Below the pieces are notes generated by a model. That model saw nothing but the letters and a program-made list of their open reading frames with translations, was not told the origin of the DNA and did no database searches. The position numbers were made by a program, and so were the translations under genes. From Nonomuraea jiangxiensis (GTDB lineage Bacteria; Actinomycetota; Actinomycetes; Streptosporangiales; Streptosporangiaceae): a stretch of 64,000 bases of DNA. Each line of letters opens with the position of its first letter. Within the stretch, counting starts at the first letter, position 1. Shown here one piece after another: positions 1 to 8,708 of the stretch. The stretch covers positions 144,705 through 208,704 of the forward strand of contig NZ_FNDJ01000018.1 of assembly GCF_900099965.1 (NCBI RefSeq), in the 5' to 3' direction.

Positions 1-279
1 CCACATCTGGGCGTTCAGCGAGGACGAGCCGCCGAGCACGCGCCCGCGGGGCCAGTAGAGCTCACGGCCGGACATCTCGCCCTGTTTGGCGGTGGTGTAG
101 TTCCAGTCGTAGTCGGTCTTGAAGAGCTTGGCGAAGCCCGCGGGCATGCGGATCTCCAGCTTGTCGTCCTGCCCGCCCGCCTCCACCAGGGCCACCGAGA
201 CGCTCGGATCGGCCGAGAGCCTGTTGGCCAGTACACACCCCGCGGATCCCGCCCCGACGATCACGTAGTCGTACTGCAT
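1..279 (-). CDS. GMC-family FAD oxidoreductase, N-terminal part (choline dehydrogenase-like)
   Basis: Partial gene: 93 codons are present and the rest lies left of the window. The N-terminus has the dinucleotide-binding stretch DYVIVGAGSAGCVLANRL (residues 4-21), then a Glu that would bind the FAD ribose (LVEAGG). The GMC signature GRVLGGSSSLNAQMW lies at the cut end. GMC enzymes oxidise alcohols or aldehydes with FAD; the substrate cannot be read from this fragment. ATG at 279 follows a good Shine-Dalgarno (CTTGGAGGGGTC on the coding strand). It is divergent from the acyl-CoA ligase gene and shares a 147-bp promoter region with it, so the two may be co-regulated in alcohol or fatty-acid catabolism. 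Confidence 0.85.
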   Translation of the reverse strand, partial: MQYDYVIVGAGSAGCVLANRLSADPSVSVALVEAGGQDDKLEIRMPAGFAKLFKTDYDWNYTTAKQGEMSGRELYWPRGRVLGGSSSLNAQMW

Positions 280-360
280 GACCCCTCCAAGGGGTGAGTG
301 ACTTGGTACTTGCTTACTCCAGGCCGGAGGGGGCGTCCATATCCACTTGTAACCTTGCCT

Positions 361-378
361 ACCTACCAGTCGGTATGG
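361..378. promoter_or_regulatory. Putative TetR-type operator between divergent genes
   Basis: An imperfect palindrome contains TACC-AGTC-GGTA at its core (364-375), and matches continue outward on both sides. It lies between the divergent GMC oxidoreductase and acyl-CoA ligase starts. TetR-family regulators of fatty-acid genes often bind TACC/GGTA half sites. No regulator gene is adjacent, so the binding protein is unknown. Confidence 0.4.
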
Positions 379-426
379 CGAGCCTGCGAGGATGGCGCCC
401 AAGTCGGCACAGAGGAGGAAGGCGTC

Positions 427-1962
427 ATGCTCAATCTGTCGATCGTCCTGGAGGACAGCGCCAGGAACACCCCCGACGGCACCGCCATCGTCTTCGGTGA
501 CATGCGGCTGCCGTACTCCATGATCGACACTGTAGCCAATCAGGTGGCCAACCTGCTGGTGGCTCGCGGGATCGGCAGGGGTGACAAGGTGGCGCTGGCG
601 TGCCCGAACCTGCCGTACTTCCCGTTCGTCTACTTCGGCATCCTCAAGGCCGGGGCGACCGTGGTGCCGCTCAACGTGCTGCTGCAGTCGCGGGAGATCG
701 CCTACCACCTCGACGACAGCGACGCCAAGGCGCTGTTCTGCTTCGAGGGCACGCCGGAGCTGCCGCTGGGCGAGCGCGGCAGGGCGGGGTTCGAGGCGGC
801 GCCGGGCTGCGAGCACTTCTTCGTGCTCCCCGCCACCCCGCTGGCCACCGAGTCGGAGTACGGCGAGTCGATCTGGGCGGCGCTCGGCGGGATGGCGAGC
901 CAGTTCGAGACCGTGCAGACCGCGCCCGACGACACCGCGGTGATCCTCTACACCTCGGGCACCACCGGCCAGCCCAAGGGGGCCGAGCTCAGCCACCAGA
1001 ACATGCTGACGAACGCCCTGATCAGCGACCGGATGTTCCCCAGCACCGACGGGGGCGACACCTACCTGGCGGTGCTGCCGCTCTTCCACTCCTTCGGCCA
1101 GACCGTCGTCATGAACACCGGCTTCCTGCGGGGCGCGAGCGTCGTCCTGATGCCACGTTTCGATCCGGCCCAGGCGCTCTCGCTCATGCTCTCCGAGAAC
1201 GTGACGTTCTTCGCCGGGGTGCCCACGATGTACTGGGCCATGCTCACCACGATCCACGCGGAGGGCGTGGAGGTGCCACGCTCCCTGCGGGTGGCCGTCG
1301 CGGGCGGGGCGTCGTCGCCGGTGGAGGTGCTCAAGGACTTCGAGACGACGTTCGGGATCGGCATCCTGGAGGGGTACGGACTGTCGGAGACCTCGCCGGT
1401 GGCCAGCTTCAACCAGCCCGGCCGTCCCGCCAAACCGGGCACGGTCGGCACCCCGATCTGGGGCGTGGAGATGAAGCTGATCGACGGCGACTGGAAGACC
1501 GTGGAGGGCGAGGGGCCCGGCGAGATCGCGATCCGCGGCCACAACATCATGAAGGGCTACTACGGCCGGCCCGAGGCGACCGACGAGGTCATGCGCGACG
1601 GCTGGTTCCGTACGGGCGACATCGGGACCCGCGACGGTGACGGTTACTACTCCATCGTCGACCGGGCCAAGGACATGATCATCCGGGGCGGGTTCAACGT
1701 CTATCCGCGCGAGCTGGAGGAGGTCCTCATGACCCACGAGGCCGTCTCGCTGGCGGCCGTGGTGGGCGTGGCGCACGAGTCGCACGGCGAGGAGATCAAG
1801 GCCTACGTCATCAGGACGCCCGGCTCCGCGATCACGGAGGAGGAGCTGATCGCCTGGGCCAGGAACAACATGGCGGCCTACAAATATCCGCGCATGGTGG
1901 AGTTCCGCGACTCCCTGCCGATGACGGCGACGGGCAAGATCCTCAAGCGCGAGCTCCGGTAA
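427..1962 (+). CDS. Long-chain fatty acid--CoA ligase (class I adenylate-forming enzyme)
   Basis: The 511-residue protein would activate a fatty acid to its acyl-AMP and then acyl-CoA. Visible motifs are the P-loop-like AMP signature LYTSGTTGQPKGAE (about residues 174-187), the A4/A5 region EGYGLSETSP, the hinge WFRTGDIG, and the C-terminal catalytic lysine in TATGKILKREL. ATG at 427 is chosen because it has GAGGAAGG just upstream and the adenylate-forming fold begins right after it. A longer reading from 298 would include the palindromic promoter sequence. FadD-type is likely, but chain length and pathway are not evident. Confidence 0.9.
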   Translation: MLNLSIVLEDSARNTPDGTAIVFGDMRLPYSMIDTVANQVANLLVARGIGRGDKVALACPNLPYFPFVYFGILKAGATVVPLNVLLQSREIAYHLDDSDAKALFCFEGTPELPLGERGRAGFEAAPGCEHFFVLPATPLATESEYGESIWAALGGMASQFETVQTAPDDTAVILYTSGTTGQPKGAELSHQNMLTNALISDRMFPSTDGGDTYLAVLPLFHSFGQTVVMNTGFLRGASVVLMPRFDPAQALSLMLSENVTFFAGVPTMYWAMLTTIHAEGVEVPRSLRVAVAGGASSPVEVLKDFETTFGIGILEGYGLSETSPVASFNQPGRPAKPGTVGTPIWGVEMKLIDGDWKTVEGEGPGEIAIRGHNIMKGYYGRPEATDEVMRDGWFRTGDIGTRDGDGYYSIVDRAKDMIIRGGFNVYPRELEEVLMTHEAVSLAAVVGVAHESHGEEIKAYVIRTPGSAITEEELIAWARNNMAAYKYPRMVEFRDSLPMTATGKILKRELR

Positions 1963-2075
1963 CCGGCCGGCCACGACCGCCTACCTCGGCGCCGCCGGGA
2001 AGGCGAGCGGGGCGTGACCGGCATCCTCGGTCAATCGGGATGAAGGCGGGCGTGGCGGGCCGATAGCGTGATCTC

Positions 2076-3029
2076 ATGCAAGATCGACCGGAGGGGTTCG
2101 ACGAGGGGCTGCTGCGGCCCGCGCTCGGCGCGTGGCAGATCGACGCCGTCACGCTCGACTACGCGCGGGTCGGGTTCGGCGACTATCACTGGGTCGCGGG
2201 TGACCGGGGTGGGCGGCGGTGGTTCGTCACCGTGGCCGACGTACGGCACAAGCCGTTCGACGGGCTGCGCTCGGCCATGGACACGGCAGCGGCGCTGCGC
2301 GAGGAGGCGGGGCTGGACTTCGTCGTGGCCCCGCTGCGCACGTCCGACGGCGCGACGCTGCTGCGGCTCGACCGCCACCGGTACGCCATGAGCGTCTTCC
2401 CGTTCGAGCCAGGGGCCGCCGGGCGGTTCGGCGAGGAACAGCCGCCGGAGGCCCGTGGCGCGATCATCGACCTGCTGGCGCGGCTGCACGCGACGCCGCC
2501 CCCGTACTCGGCTCCGCCGCGCCCGCTGGAGCTCTCCAGGCGGGCCGCCCTGGAACGGGACCTTCAGGACTCGGCCGGGCCCTGGCTGGGCGGGCCGTTC
2601 GCCGAGCCCGCCAGGGAGCTGCTCTCCGAGTACGCCGGGACGCTGCGGGACAGGCTGCGGGAGTTCGACGAGCTGGTGGACAAGGTGAGCAGGACGGGCG
2701 AGCCGGTCGTGACGCACGGCGAGCCGCATCCGGGCAACCTGCTGCGGGCGGGCCAACGGCTGCTGCTGGTCGACTGGGACACGGTGGGGATGGCGGTGCC
2801 CGAACGCGACCTGTGGCTGGTCGCCGCCGGCCCCGCGGACCTCGACCGGTACGCCGAGGCCACCGGCCACACCCCCGACCCCGACGCCCTGGCTCTCTAC
2901 CGGCTGCGGTGGGCGCTGGACGACGTGGCGGAGTTCGTGGCGTGGTTCCGCGCCCCGCACGGGCGCACCCCGGATGCCGAGGAGAGCTGGCACGGCCTCA
3001 GCGGCACCCTGCGCGACCTGGCCCGCTGA
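2076..3029 (+). CDS. Aminoglycoside phosphotransferase-family kinase-like protein
   Basis: The 317-residue protein has the Brenner motif THGEPHPGNLL and then LLVDWDTVGMAVPERDLW, which together supply the catalytic Asp, Asn and metal-binding Asp of the APH fold. The family phosphorylates small molecules (aminoglycosides, choline, macrolides) or has undefined roles; resistance cannot be inferred from the fold. ATG at 2076 has no clear ribosome-binding site, and a TAGCGT element lies only a few bases upstream, so a leaderless transcript is possible. It stands alone between the ligase and a tiny ORF. Confidence 0.75.
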   Translation: MQDRPEGFDEGLLRPALGAWQIDAVTLDYARVGFGDYHWVAGDRGGRRWFVTVADVRHKPFDGLRSAMDTAAALREEAGLDFVVAPLRTSDGATLLRLDRHRYAMSVFPFEPGAAGRFGEEQPPEARGAIIDLLARLHATPPPYSAPPRPLELSRRAALERDLQDSAGPWLGGPFAEPARELLSEYAGTLRDRLREFDELVDKVSRTGEPVVTHGEPHPGNLLRAGQRLLLVDWDTVGMAVPERDLWLVAAGPADLDRYAEATGHTPDPDALALYRLRWALDDVAEFVAWFRAPHGRTPDAEESWHGLSGTLRDLAR

Positions 3030-3140
3030 TCGACGCCTGACCGGGGCCGATGGGCCGTACCGGGTAGTTAATGGCTTGCCTGGATACGCCGTGTAGCAAT
3101 AACGTCACTCTAAGCTGTAAGTAGAGGCAAAGGAGCGCAC

Positions 3141-3272
3141 GTGGGCAGGCACGAGAAGCCCCGTAGTCCCAAGGAGCAGCCACCGGAGGGCCAGGAAGCG
3201 GCCTCTCAGGAGGAGAGTCCCATCAGCCGCGGCAAGCACGCGGCGACCGTCGGGGCGCAGGACGAGAAGTAA
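3141..3272 (+). CDS. Small hydrophilic protein, 43 aa
   Basis: A GTG start at 3141 is preceded by AAAGGAG at 6-nt spacing, and an open frame runs to TAA at 3272. The product is highly charged and rich in Glu, Pro, Gln and Lys, beginning MGRHEKPRSPKE. It has no membrane segment and is predicted to be disordered. I do not recognise a family. The good ribosome-binding site and codon use like the neighbours support a real gene. It stands alone and is convergent with the tmsB gene. Confidence 0.5.
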   Translation: MGRHEKPRSPKEQPPEGQEAASQEESPISRGKHAATVGAQDEK

Positions 3273-3331
3273 GGGGGCGGTCCGGGGGCGTCACCGTCCG
3301 CCCCCGGACCGAACGTAGGGTCGGACGAAGG

Positions 3332-4591
3332 TCAGGGCCAGTCGAGGGCCGGGCGCAGGGAGACGCCGGAGCGGCCTTCGTGGTCGAGTTTCACGGCCAG
3401 GACCTGGTGGAGCTGGACCTTGTTGCGTTCGAAGCCCACGATGCAGCCCGCCATATAGAGGGCCCACACCCGAGCCGTGCCCATGCCCACCTCCTGGACC
3501 GCGTCCTCCCAGTTGGCGTCCAGGTTGTCGCACCAGTGGCGCAGGGTCTTGGCGTAGTGCTCCCGCAGGTTCTCCTCGTGGCGGATCTCGAAGCCGAGGT
3601 CCTCCATCTGCCTGACCAGCCAGCCCACGGACTCGATCTCGCCGTCGGGGAAGACGTACCGGTTGATGAAGCCGCCCTTGTTGAACGTCTTCTCCTTCCC
3701 GGTCGGCCGGGTGATGCAGTGGTTGAGGAGGCGGCCGCCCGGCCTGAGCTTGCCGTAGAGGAACTCGAAGTAGGACGGGACGTTGGCCTTGCCGATGTGC
3801 TCGGTCAGGCCGATCGAGCTGACCGCGTCGAACCCGGTCTCCTGGACGTCCCGGTAGTCCATGAAGCGGACTTCAGCCAGGTCCTGCAGGCCGGCGTCGA
3901 TGATGGCCTGCTGGGCCCATTCGGCCTGCTGCTTGCTCAGGGTCACGCCGAGCGCCTTGACGCCGTAGTGCTTGGCGGCGTGCATGACCATGCCGCCCCA
4001 GCCGCAGCCCACGTCCAGCAGGCGCATCCCGGGCTTCAGGTCCAGCTTGCGGGCCACCAGGTCGAACTTGGCGTATTGCGCCTCCTCCAGCGTCGCGTCC
4101 TGCGACGGGAACACCGCGCACGTGTAGGCCATCGACGGCCCCAGCACCCACCGGTAGAACCGGTTGGACACGTCGTAGTGGTGGTGGATGGCCTCGGCGT
4201 CACGCTGCTTGGCGTGCCGGGAGCCCAGCTTGGCCAGGGCGCTCTGCCGCATCTCCTGCGGGGGCGGCGGCACGCGCATCAGCAGCGGCTTGACCCCCAG
4301 CGACCGCACGGCGGCGATCTTCTCGGACGTGGTCAGGTCGTTCGTGGTGATGTTCCACATCCGGTCCAGCAGCGCGTACAGGTCGCCGTGCACATCGATG
4401 TGGCCGGAGATGTACGCCCTGGCCAACCCCAACTCCCCCGGAGCGTGGGCCAAATACGCGACCGCTATCGGGGACTTGACCTCGATGGCGAGGTCGGCCC
4501 CGTCCGGCCCGGCTTTGCTGCCGTCATAGGCCATGAACGCGACGTTCGCGTCCGGGCCGACAATCTTTTCAAAGATGGTTGCCAGAGCCAT
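3332..4591 (-). CDS. tmsB: Cyclopropane synthase-type SAM methyltransferase, probable fatty-acyl 10-methylene-forming enzyme (TmsB/BfaB-like)
   Basis: The 419-residue CFA/mycolic-acid synthase-family protein has HHYDVSNRFY at 137-146 and the SAM-binding motif LLDVGCGWGG at 191-200. It sits six bases downstream of an FAD-binding oxidase gene, the pairing known from actinobacteria that make tuberculostearic (10-methylstearic) acid. There the methyltransferase converts phospholipid oleoyl chains to 10-methylene and the flavoenzyme reduces them to 10-methyl. The GGTGAG ribosome-binding site straddles the upstream stop codon, so translation is coupled. The alternative is a true cyclopropane synthase, but the partner gene argues against that. 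Confidence 0.8.
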   Translation of the reverse strand: MALATIFEKIVGPDANVAFMAYDGSKAGPDGADLAIEVKSPIAVAYLAHAPGELGLARAYISGHIDVHGDLYALLDRMWNITTNDLTTSEKIAAVRSLGVKPLLMRVPPPPQEMRQSALAKLGSRHAKQRDAEAIHHHYDVSNRFYRWVLGPSMAYTCAVFPSQDATLEEAQYAKFDLVARKLDLKPGMRLLDVGCGWGGMVMHAAKHYGVKALGVTLSKQQAEWAQQAIIDAGLQDLAEVRFMDYRDVQETGFDAVSSIGLTEHIGKANVPSYFEFLYGKLRPGGRLLNHCITRPTGKEKTFNKGGFINRYVFPDGEIESVGWLVRQMEDLGFEIRHEENLREHYAKTLRHWCDNLDANWEDAVQEVGMGTARVWALYMAGCIVGFERNKVQLHQVLAVKLDHEGRSGVSLRPALDWP

Positions 4592-4597
4592 CTGCTC

Positions 4598-5959
4598 TCA
4601 CCTTCCCCGCACACACTTTTCGTACAGGTCCAGCAGGCGCCCATTCGGGTCGTATTCCCGCTTGACCGGCCAGTAGGCATCGCCGTTGTACAGCCGCCAG
4701 AACTGTTCACGGGCGTAGAAGGAAGTCGAGTAGAGCGACTTGTGGCCGTCGAGATCGTGCACCGCGTTCTCGATGAGCCGGTTGTAGTAGCCGTCGAACT
4801 GTCCCCGCGGCAGCGGGACCATACCCCAGAACCCGAAGTTGACATAGAGCCTGCCCGGCTCCAGCGGATAGATCGGCCAGCGGGATCCGGCGCGCAGCGG
4901 GCACATCCACACCGGTGTCATGCCCACCTTGTCGTTGAAGAACTCCAGGAACTCCGATCCCCGCTCGATCGGGGTCTCCACGTCCTGGATGACCGACTCC
5001 TGCACGGGCCGGTCGCGCCAGCGGTCGATGCGCGCGGTCACACCGTGTTTCCGGTCGAGCGCGACCAGGCGGCGGTAGACGTCGGAGCGCATCCAGCGGC
5101 GCGGCATGAGCGAGCGGACCACCGGCTGCTGCACGCCGAAGGCGCGTGAGCACCAGAACCAGTCGGTGTCCCAGCGCCACAGGTAGTCGCGGATGGTGAG
5201 CCAGTCGCGGTTGCGCTGCCGGATCGACTGGTAGTAGATCCGCATCCCGGTGTAGTCGGACACGTACGGGGCGCGTTCGGCGAAGCGGCCGACCGTGATG
5301 TACATCTCGCCCGGCTGGAAGAAGACGCCGTCCACGAAGTCGACGTTCTCGCCTTCGTGGACCATGCTGTCGCAGATCTCCGCCATGGCCAGCATGCACT
5401 TGGCGGCGTCGGTGAACTTGAGGTGCGTGAGGTGCACGTACGGCTGCACCTTGCGCAGCTTGATCCGGATGCGCAGCGCGTAGCCGAGGGTGCCGTAGGA
5501 GTTGGGGAAGGTCCGGAACAACTCGCGGTGCTCGTTGTCGTCGCGGGCCACGATGATGCGCCCGTCACCGGTGAGGATCTCCAGCTCTTCGACCGACTCA
5601 TGTGGCAGGCCGTCCCTGAAGCTGCTGGACTCGATGCCGAGCCCCGTCACGGCCCCGCCCAGCGTGATGGTCTTGAGCTGCGGCACCACATACGGCATGA
5701 GCCCGTGCGCCAGCGTGGCGTCCACCAGGTGCTCGTATGTGGTCATGCCCTGGACCTCGGCCGTCATGGTCTCCGGGTCGACGCTGATGACCTCGTCGAG
5801 ATCGCGGGCCGAGAGCTTGGCGGTCCTGCCCCCGTCACGGAACCTGAACAGGTTGGACGTGGACTTGGCCAGCCGGGGCGCCGCCCCGCCAGGGATCTCG
5901 GCGTACGACTGCCTGATCTGCTCTACTGCCCGTCGGTGTGTCGACATCGTCGTCGTCAC
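4598..5959 (-). CDS. tmsA: FAD-binding oxidase, probable 10-methylene-acyl reductase (TmsA/BfaA-like)
   Basis: The 453-residue protein has an N-terminal PCMH-type FAD domain (around LGGAVTGLGIESSSFRDG and SVEELEILTGDGR) and resembles the DHCR24/24-sterol reductase group. In tuberculostearate producers this protein reduces the 10-methylene fatty acyl intermediate made by the adjacent methyltransferase. GTG at 5959 is preferred over ATG at 5947 because AAGGGGGTG lies at good spacing before it. The pair forms a two-gene operon transcribed leftward, and the first gene ends within the ribosome-binding site of the second. Branched acyl chains would tune membrane fluidity. Confidence 0.8.
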   Translation of the reverse strand: MTTTMSTHRRAVEQIRQSYAEIPGGAAPRLAKSTSNLFRFRDGGRTAKLSARDLDEVISVDPETMTAEVQGMTTYEHLVDATLAHGLMPYVVPQLKTITLGGAVTGLGIESSSFRDGLPHESVEELEILTGDGRIIVARDDNEHRELFRTFPNSYGTLGYALRIRIKLRKVQPYVHLTHLKFTDAAKCMLAMAEICDSMVHEGENVDFVDGVFFQPGEMYITVGRFAERAPYVSDYTGMRIYYQSIRQRNRDWLTIRDYLWRWDTDWFWCSRAFGVQQPVVRSLMPRRWMRSDVYRRLVALDRKHGVTARIDRWRDRPVQESVIQDVETPIERGSEFLEFFNDKVGMTPVWMCPLRAGSRWPIYPLEPGRLYVNFGFWGMVPLPRGQFDGYYNRLIENAVHDLDGHKSLYSTSFYAREQFWRLYNGDAYWPVKREYDPNGRLLDLYEKCVRGR

Positions 5960-6089
5960 AGAAGCACCCCCTTGAGCTGGTAGAGATCGTCCGTAAGACG
6001 TTATCTCCCACAGCGGACCCGGAACAGACCGGGGTCGTTAAAGACACGAAAACTGTTCATAGTGCCAGGTGAAACGGCTATCCGGGAGG

Positions 6090-7061
6090 CTAATCAGCAA
6101 ACTTCCTGGTGATCACCGGTGGCACGCCGTTCAGCACGCCCTCCACCTCGCGTCCTTCCACCGCGGCGGCCAGATTGCTCAGTGTGATGGCGAGCAGGCG
6201 GCTCGTCGACTCCGACGTGACGCCCGCGACGTGCGGGGACAGCAGGACGTTCGGGAGCTCGCGCAGCGGGTCTCCGGCGGGCAGCGGCTCGACGTCGAAG
6301 ACGTCCAGCGCGGCCCCGCCCAGGTGCCCCTCGCGCAGCGCCGTCACCAGCGCCTCCTGGTCCACGACGCCGCCCCTGGCCGCGTTCACGAGCAGGGCGC
6401 CCTCCTTCATCCGGCGGGGATCGACGAGGGCGCGGGTCTCGTCGGACAGCGCGATCACCACGATCACGACGTCACTCGCCGCCAGGAGCGTGTCGAGATC
6501 CTCGAAGGCGGGTTCGGCGCGGGGCGTGCGGGTCCAGTAGGTCACCTGGCAGCCCAGCGCGCGGAACATGTCCACGCAACCGGCGCCGATCGCGCCGTAG
6601 CCGACGACGCCCACCCGCCGGCCCGCCAGCTCGCGGGGCTGCAGTTGCTGCTGGGGCCACTCACCGGCGCGGACGGCGGCGTCCGCCTCACCGAGCTTGC
6701 GCAGCAGGGCCATCGCGGCGGCCAGGCACCACTCCGCGACCGCGACGGAGCTGACCCCGGGCGTGTTGGCCAGCGGGACCCCCGCGGCGGCCAGGGCGTC
6801 CAGGTCGTGGCCGTCCACGCCCACGGAGGGCTGCTGGACGAACGCCAGCCGGGGCGCGGCGCGCACCGCCGCGGCGTCCAGCACGAGCGTGCCCGTCCAG
6901 TCGCCGAGCACGATCTCCGCCTCCGGCAGCGCCGCGAGCAGCGCGGCCCGGTCGCGCGTCGCGGGCACGCTGACCCGCACCCGGTCGCCGAGCGGGTCGA
7001 GCAGGCGACGCATCAGCCCCTCGGGCAGCGGAGGCAGCGCGAGCAGGTTCCAGGGACTCAT
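6090..7061 (-). CDS. D-isomer-specific 2-hydroxyacid dehydrogenase
   Basis: The 323-residue NAD-dependent enzyme has the Rossmann motif VGVVGYGAIGAGCVDMFRAL, the signature LVNAARGGVVDQEALVTAL, and FDVEPLPAGDPLRELPNVLLSPHVAG with the catalytic His near the C-terminus. It would interconvert a 2-oxoacid and a D-2-hydroxyacid; the substrate is not evident, and phosphoglycerate, glyoxylate/hydroxypyruvate or a xenobiotic are all possible. Its ATG at 7061 overlaps the TGA of the upstream kinase gene in an ATGA junction, so the two are translationally coupled. That is unusual company for a dehydrogenase and suggests shared regulation. Confidence 0.85.
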   Translation of the reverse strand: MSPWNLLALPPLPEGLMRRLLDPLGDRVRVSVPATRDRAALLAALPEAEIVLGDWTGTLVLDAAAVRAAPRLAFVQQPSVGVDGHDLDALAAAGVPLANTPGVSSVAVAEWCLAAAMALLRKLGEADAAVRAGEWPQQQLQPRELAGRRVGVVGYGAIGAGCVDMFRALGCQVTYWTRTPRAEPAFEDLDTLLAASDVVIVVIALSDETRALVDPRRMKEGALLVNAARGGVVDQEALVTALREGHLGGAALDVFDVEPLPAGDPLRELPNVLLSPHVAGVTSESTSRLLAITLSNLAAAVEGREVEGVLNGVPPVITRKFAD

Positions 7062-8593
7062 GCACCCACAGTAAAGCTGCCGATCACCTTCCGCATCAGT
7101 GGTCTGTTGCGCATCCACTGACCCTCGGTGACCGTCCACGACACGACGTAGGCGGTGTTGCCGTTCACCAGCACCCGCCGTATCTCGTGGTAGCGCCTGC
7201 CCGGCCTGGCCCATGGGGCGTCGCCGGCCGTGCCCGCGGTCCAGGAGAACTCCCACTCCACGGCCGTGGCGCCCTGGTGCCTGACGGTCCTGCGGCCACG
7301 GCTGACGACGTTCTGGGCGTTCGCCTTGAAGGTCTCCTCCGAGTCGCGCAGGATCTGGTGCGGGTCGAGCTTGGCGTAGACGGCCTCGACCCCGAGGTGA
7401 GCGTTGCCGTCCCTGCGGGTCCACTCGGTGTAGGCCTCCTCCAGCGCGCCCCGCCAGCCGGTGGGCCGCATGATCGTCCAGCCGTCCCGCGACGTCCACG
7501 CGCGTACGACCGGGGCGGCCCTGGTCGCGCTCGGCGTGGACGTCGGTGTGGCCGTGACAGTCGGGGTCGCCGCGGGGGGCGTCGTGAACGGGCTGGTCGC
7601 GGCGGCGGGCAGCGGGGCGGCCCGCGGGGTGCCCTCGGCGGGCGTCGCGAGCCGGAAGTACGCCACCGCGCCGCCCGCGAGCACCAGCACGGCCGCCGCG
7701 CCCGCGGCCAGCACGGCCCGGCCACGGCCGCCGCCCGGCTTCCTCTCGGGCACGTCCCGGTCCTCGTACGCGGGCTTGGTCGCGATTATGTCCGAGAGCA
7801 ACCGGTCGGCCTCCTCGGCGCTCACCCGGTCCTCCGGCTCCTTGCGGAGCAGGCCACGCAGCGCCGGATGCATGATCGGCGGGATCCTGCGGTAGTCGGG
7901 CTCCTCGCTGAGCAGCGCGTTGAGCGTGGCCATGGGGTCGCCCCGCTCGAACGGGGAGCGCCCGACCATGCACGCGTACAGCGTGGCGCCCAGCGACCAC
8001 AGGTCGGAGGCGGGTCCGGCGTCGGCGGCGCGGACCCGTTCGGGCGCCAGGAAGCTCGGCGAGCCGGTGACCATGCCGGTCTGCGTAAGCGATGGGTCGC
8101 CCTCGGCCTGGGCGATGCCGAAGTCGGTGAGCACGGCCCGGCCGTCGTCGGAGAGCAGGATGTTGCTCGGCTTGACGTCCCGGTGCAGGATCCCGGCCTC
8201 GTGGGCGGCCCTCAGGGCGGACAGCACCTGCCGGCCCACGTCGGCCGCCTCGCGCACCGGCAGCGCGCCCGAGGTCAGGACGACCTCCTCCAGCGAGGGG
8301 TGGCGCAGCAGCTCCATGACGATCCACGGCCGGCCGTCCTCCTCGACCACGTCGTAGACCGCGACGACGGACGGGTGGTTCAGCTTGGCGGCCATACGGG
8401 CCTCGCGGGCGGTGCGCATGAGCTGGCGTTCGCGGTCGCCGGGCGGCAGCCCGTCGGGCAGCAGCACCTCTTTGATGGCGACCTGCCGGTTGAGCAGCGT
8501 GTCGCCGCCTTCCCAGACCACGCCCATTCCCCCGCGACCCAGTTCGCGGAGTAACTGGTAGCGCCCCGCGACAAGGCGGTTACTGTCCGACAC
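7058..8593 (-). CDS. Membrane-anchored serine/threonine protein kinase (PknB-type)
   Basis: This is a 511-residue Hanks-type kinase. The glycine loop GRGGMGVV lies at 19-26 with lysine K41 in VAIKEV. The catalytic loop HRDVKPSNILL starts at 137 and DFG is at 157-159, followed by an activation loop with several Thr (SLTQTGMVTGSPSFLAPE). A juxtamembrane segment leads to one transmembrane helix at about 291-313. The outside part starts with a Pro/Thr/Ala linker and continues into a roughly 140-residue domain without PASTA repeats. The extracytoplasmic domain may sense a signal. It is the first gene of a coupled pair with the 2-hydroxyacid dehydrogenase. Confidence 0.92.
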   Translation of the reverse strand: MSDSNRLVAGRYQLLRELGRGGMGVVWEGGDTLLNRQVAIKEVLLPDGLPPGDRERQLMRTAREARMAAKLNHPSVVAVYDVVEEDGRPWIVMELLRHPSLEEVVLTSGALPVREAADVGRQVLSALRAAHEAGILHRDVKPSNILLSDDGRAVLTDFGIAQAEGDPSLTQTGMVTGSPSFLAPERVRAADAGPASDLWSLGATLYACMVGRSPFERGDPMATLNALLSEEPDYRRIPPIMHPALRGLLRKEPEDRVSAEEADRLLSDIIATKPAYEDRDVPERKPGGGRGRAVLAAGAAAVLVLAGGAVAYFRLATPAEGTPRAAPLPAAATSPFTTPPAATPTVTATPTSTPSATRAAPVVRAWTSRDGWTIMRPTGWRGALEEAYTEWTRRDGNAHLGVEAVYAKLDPHQILRDSEETFKANAQNVVSRGRRTVRHQGATAVEWEFSWTAGTAGDAPWARPGRRYHEIRRVLVNGNTAYVVSWTVTEGQWMRNRPLMRKVIGSFTVGA

Positions 8594-8708
8594 GATGTCC
8601 TACCCCTGTTGACCACCCGAACACAGCAGGCAAGTTTCCCATACCTCCCACGGCTTCGCCGGAAGTCCGGACGTCGGCTTGCGATAGATCACCGAATGTT
8701 GTTCTACT

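Noticed and set aside
2076..3029. Antibiotic-resistance aminoglycoside kinase
   Set aside because: Only the general APH motifs are present; nothing specific to resistance enzymes is seen.
3380..5149. Long open frame on the plus strand opposite tmsB and tmsA
   Set aside because: It is antisense to two genes with clear motifs, has Val/Leu/His/Arg-rich composition without domains and has no ribosome-binding site.
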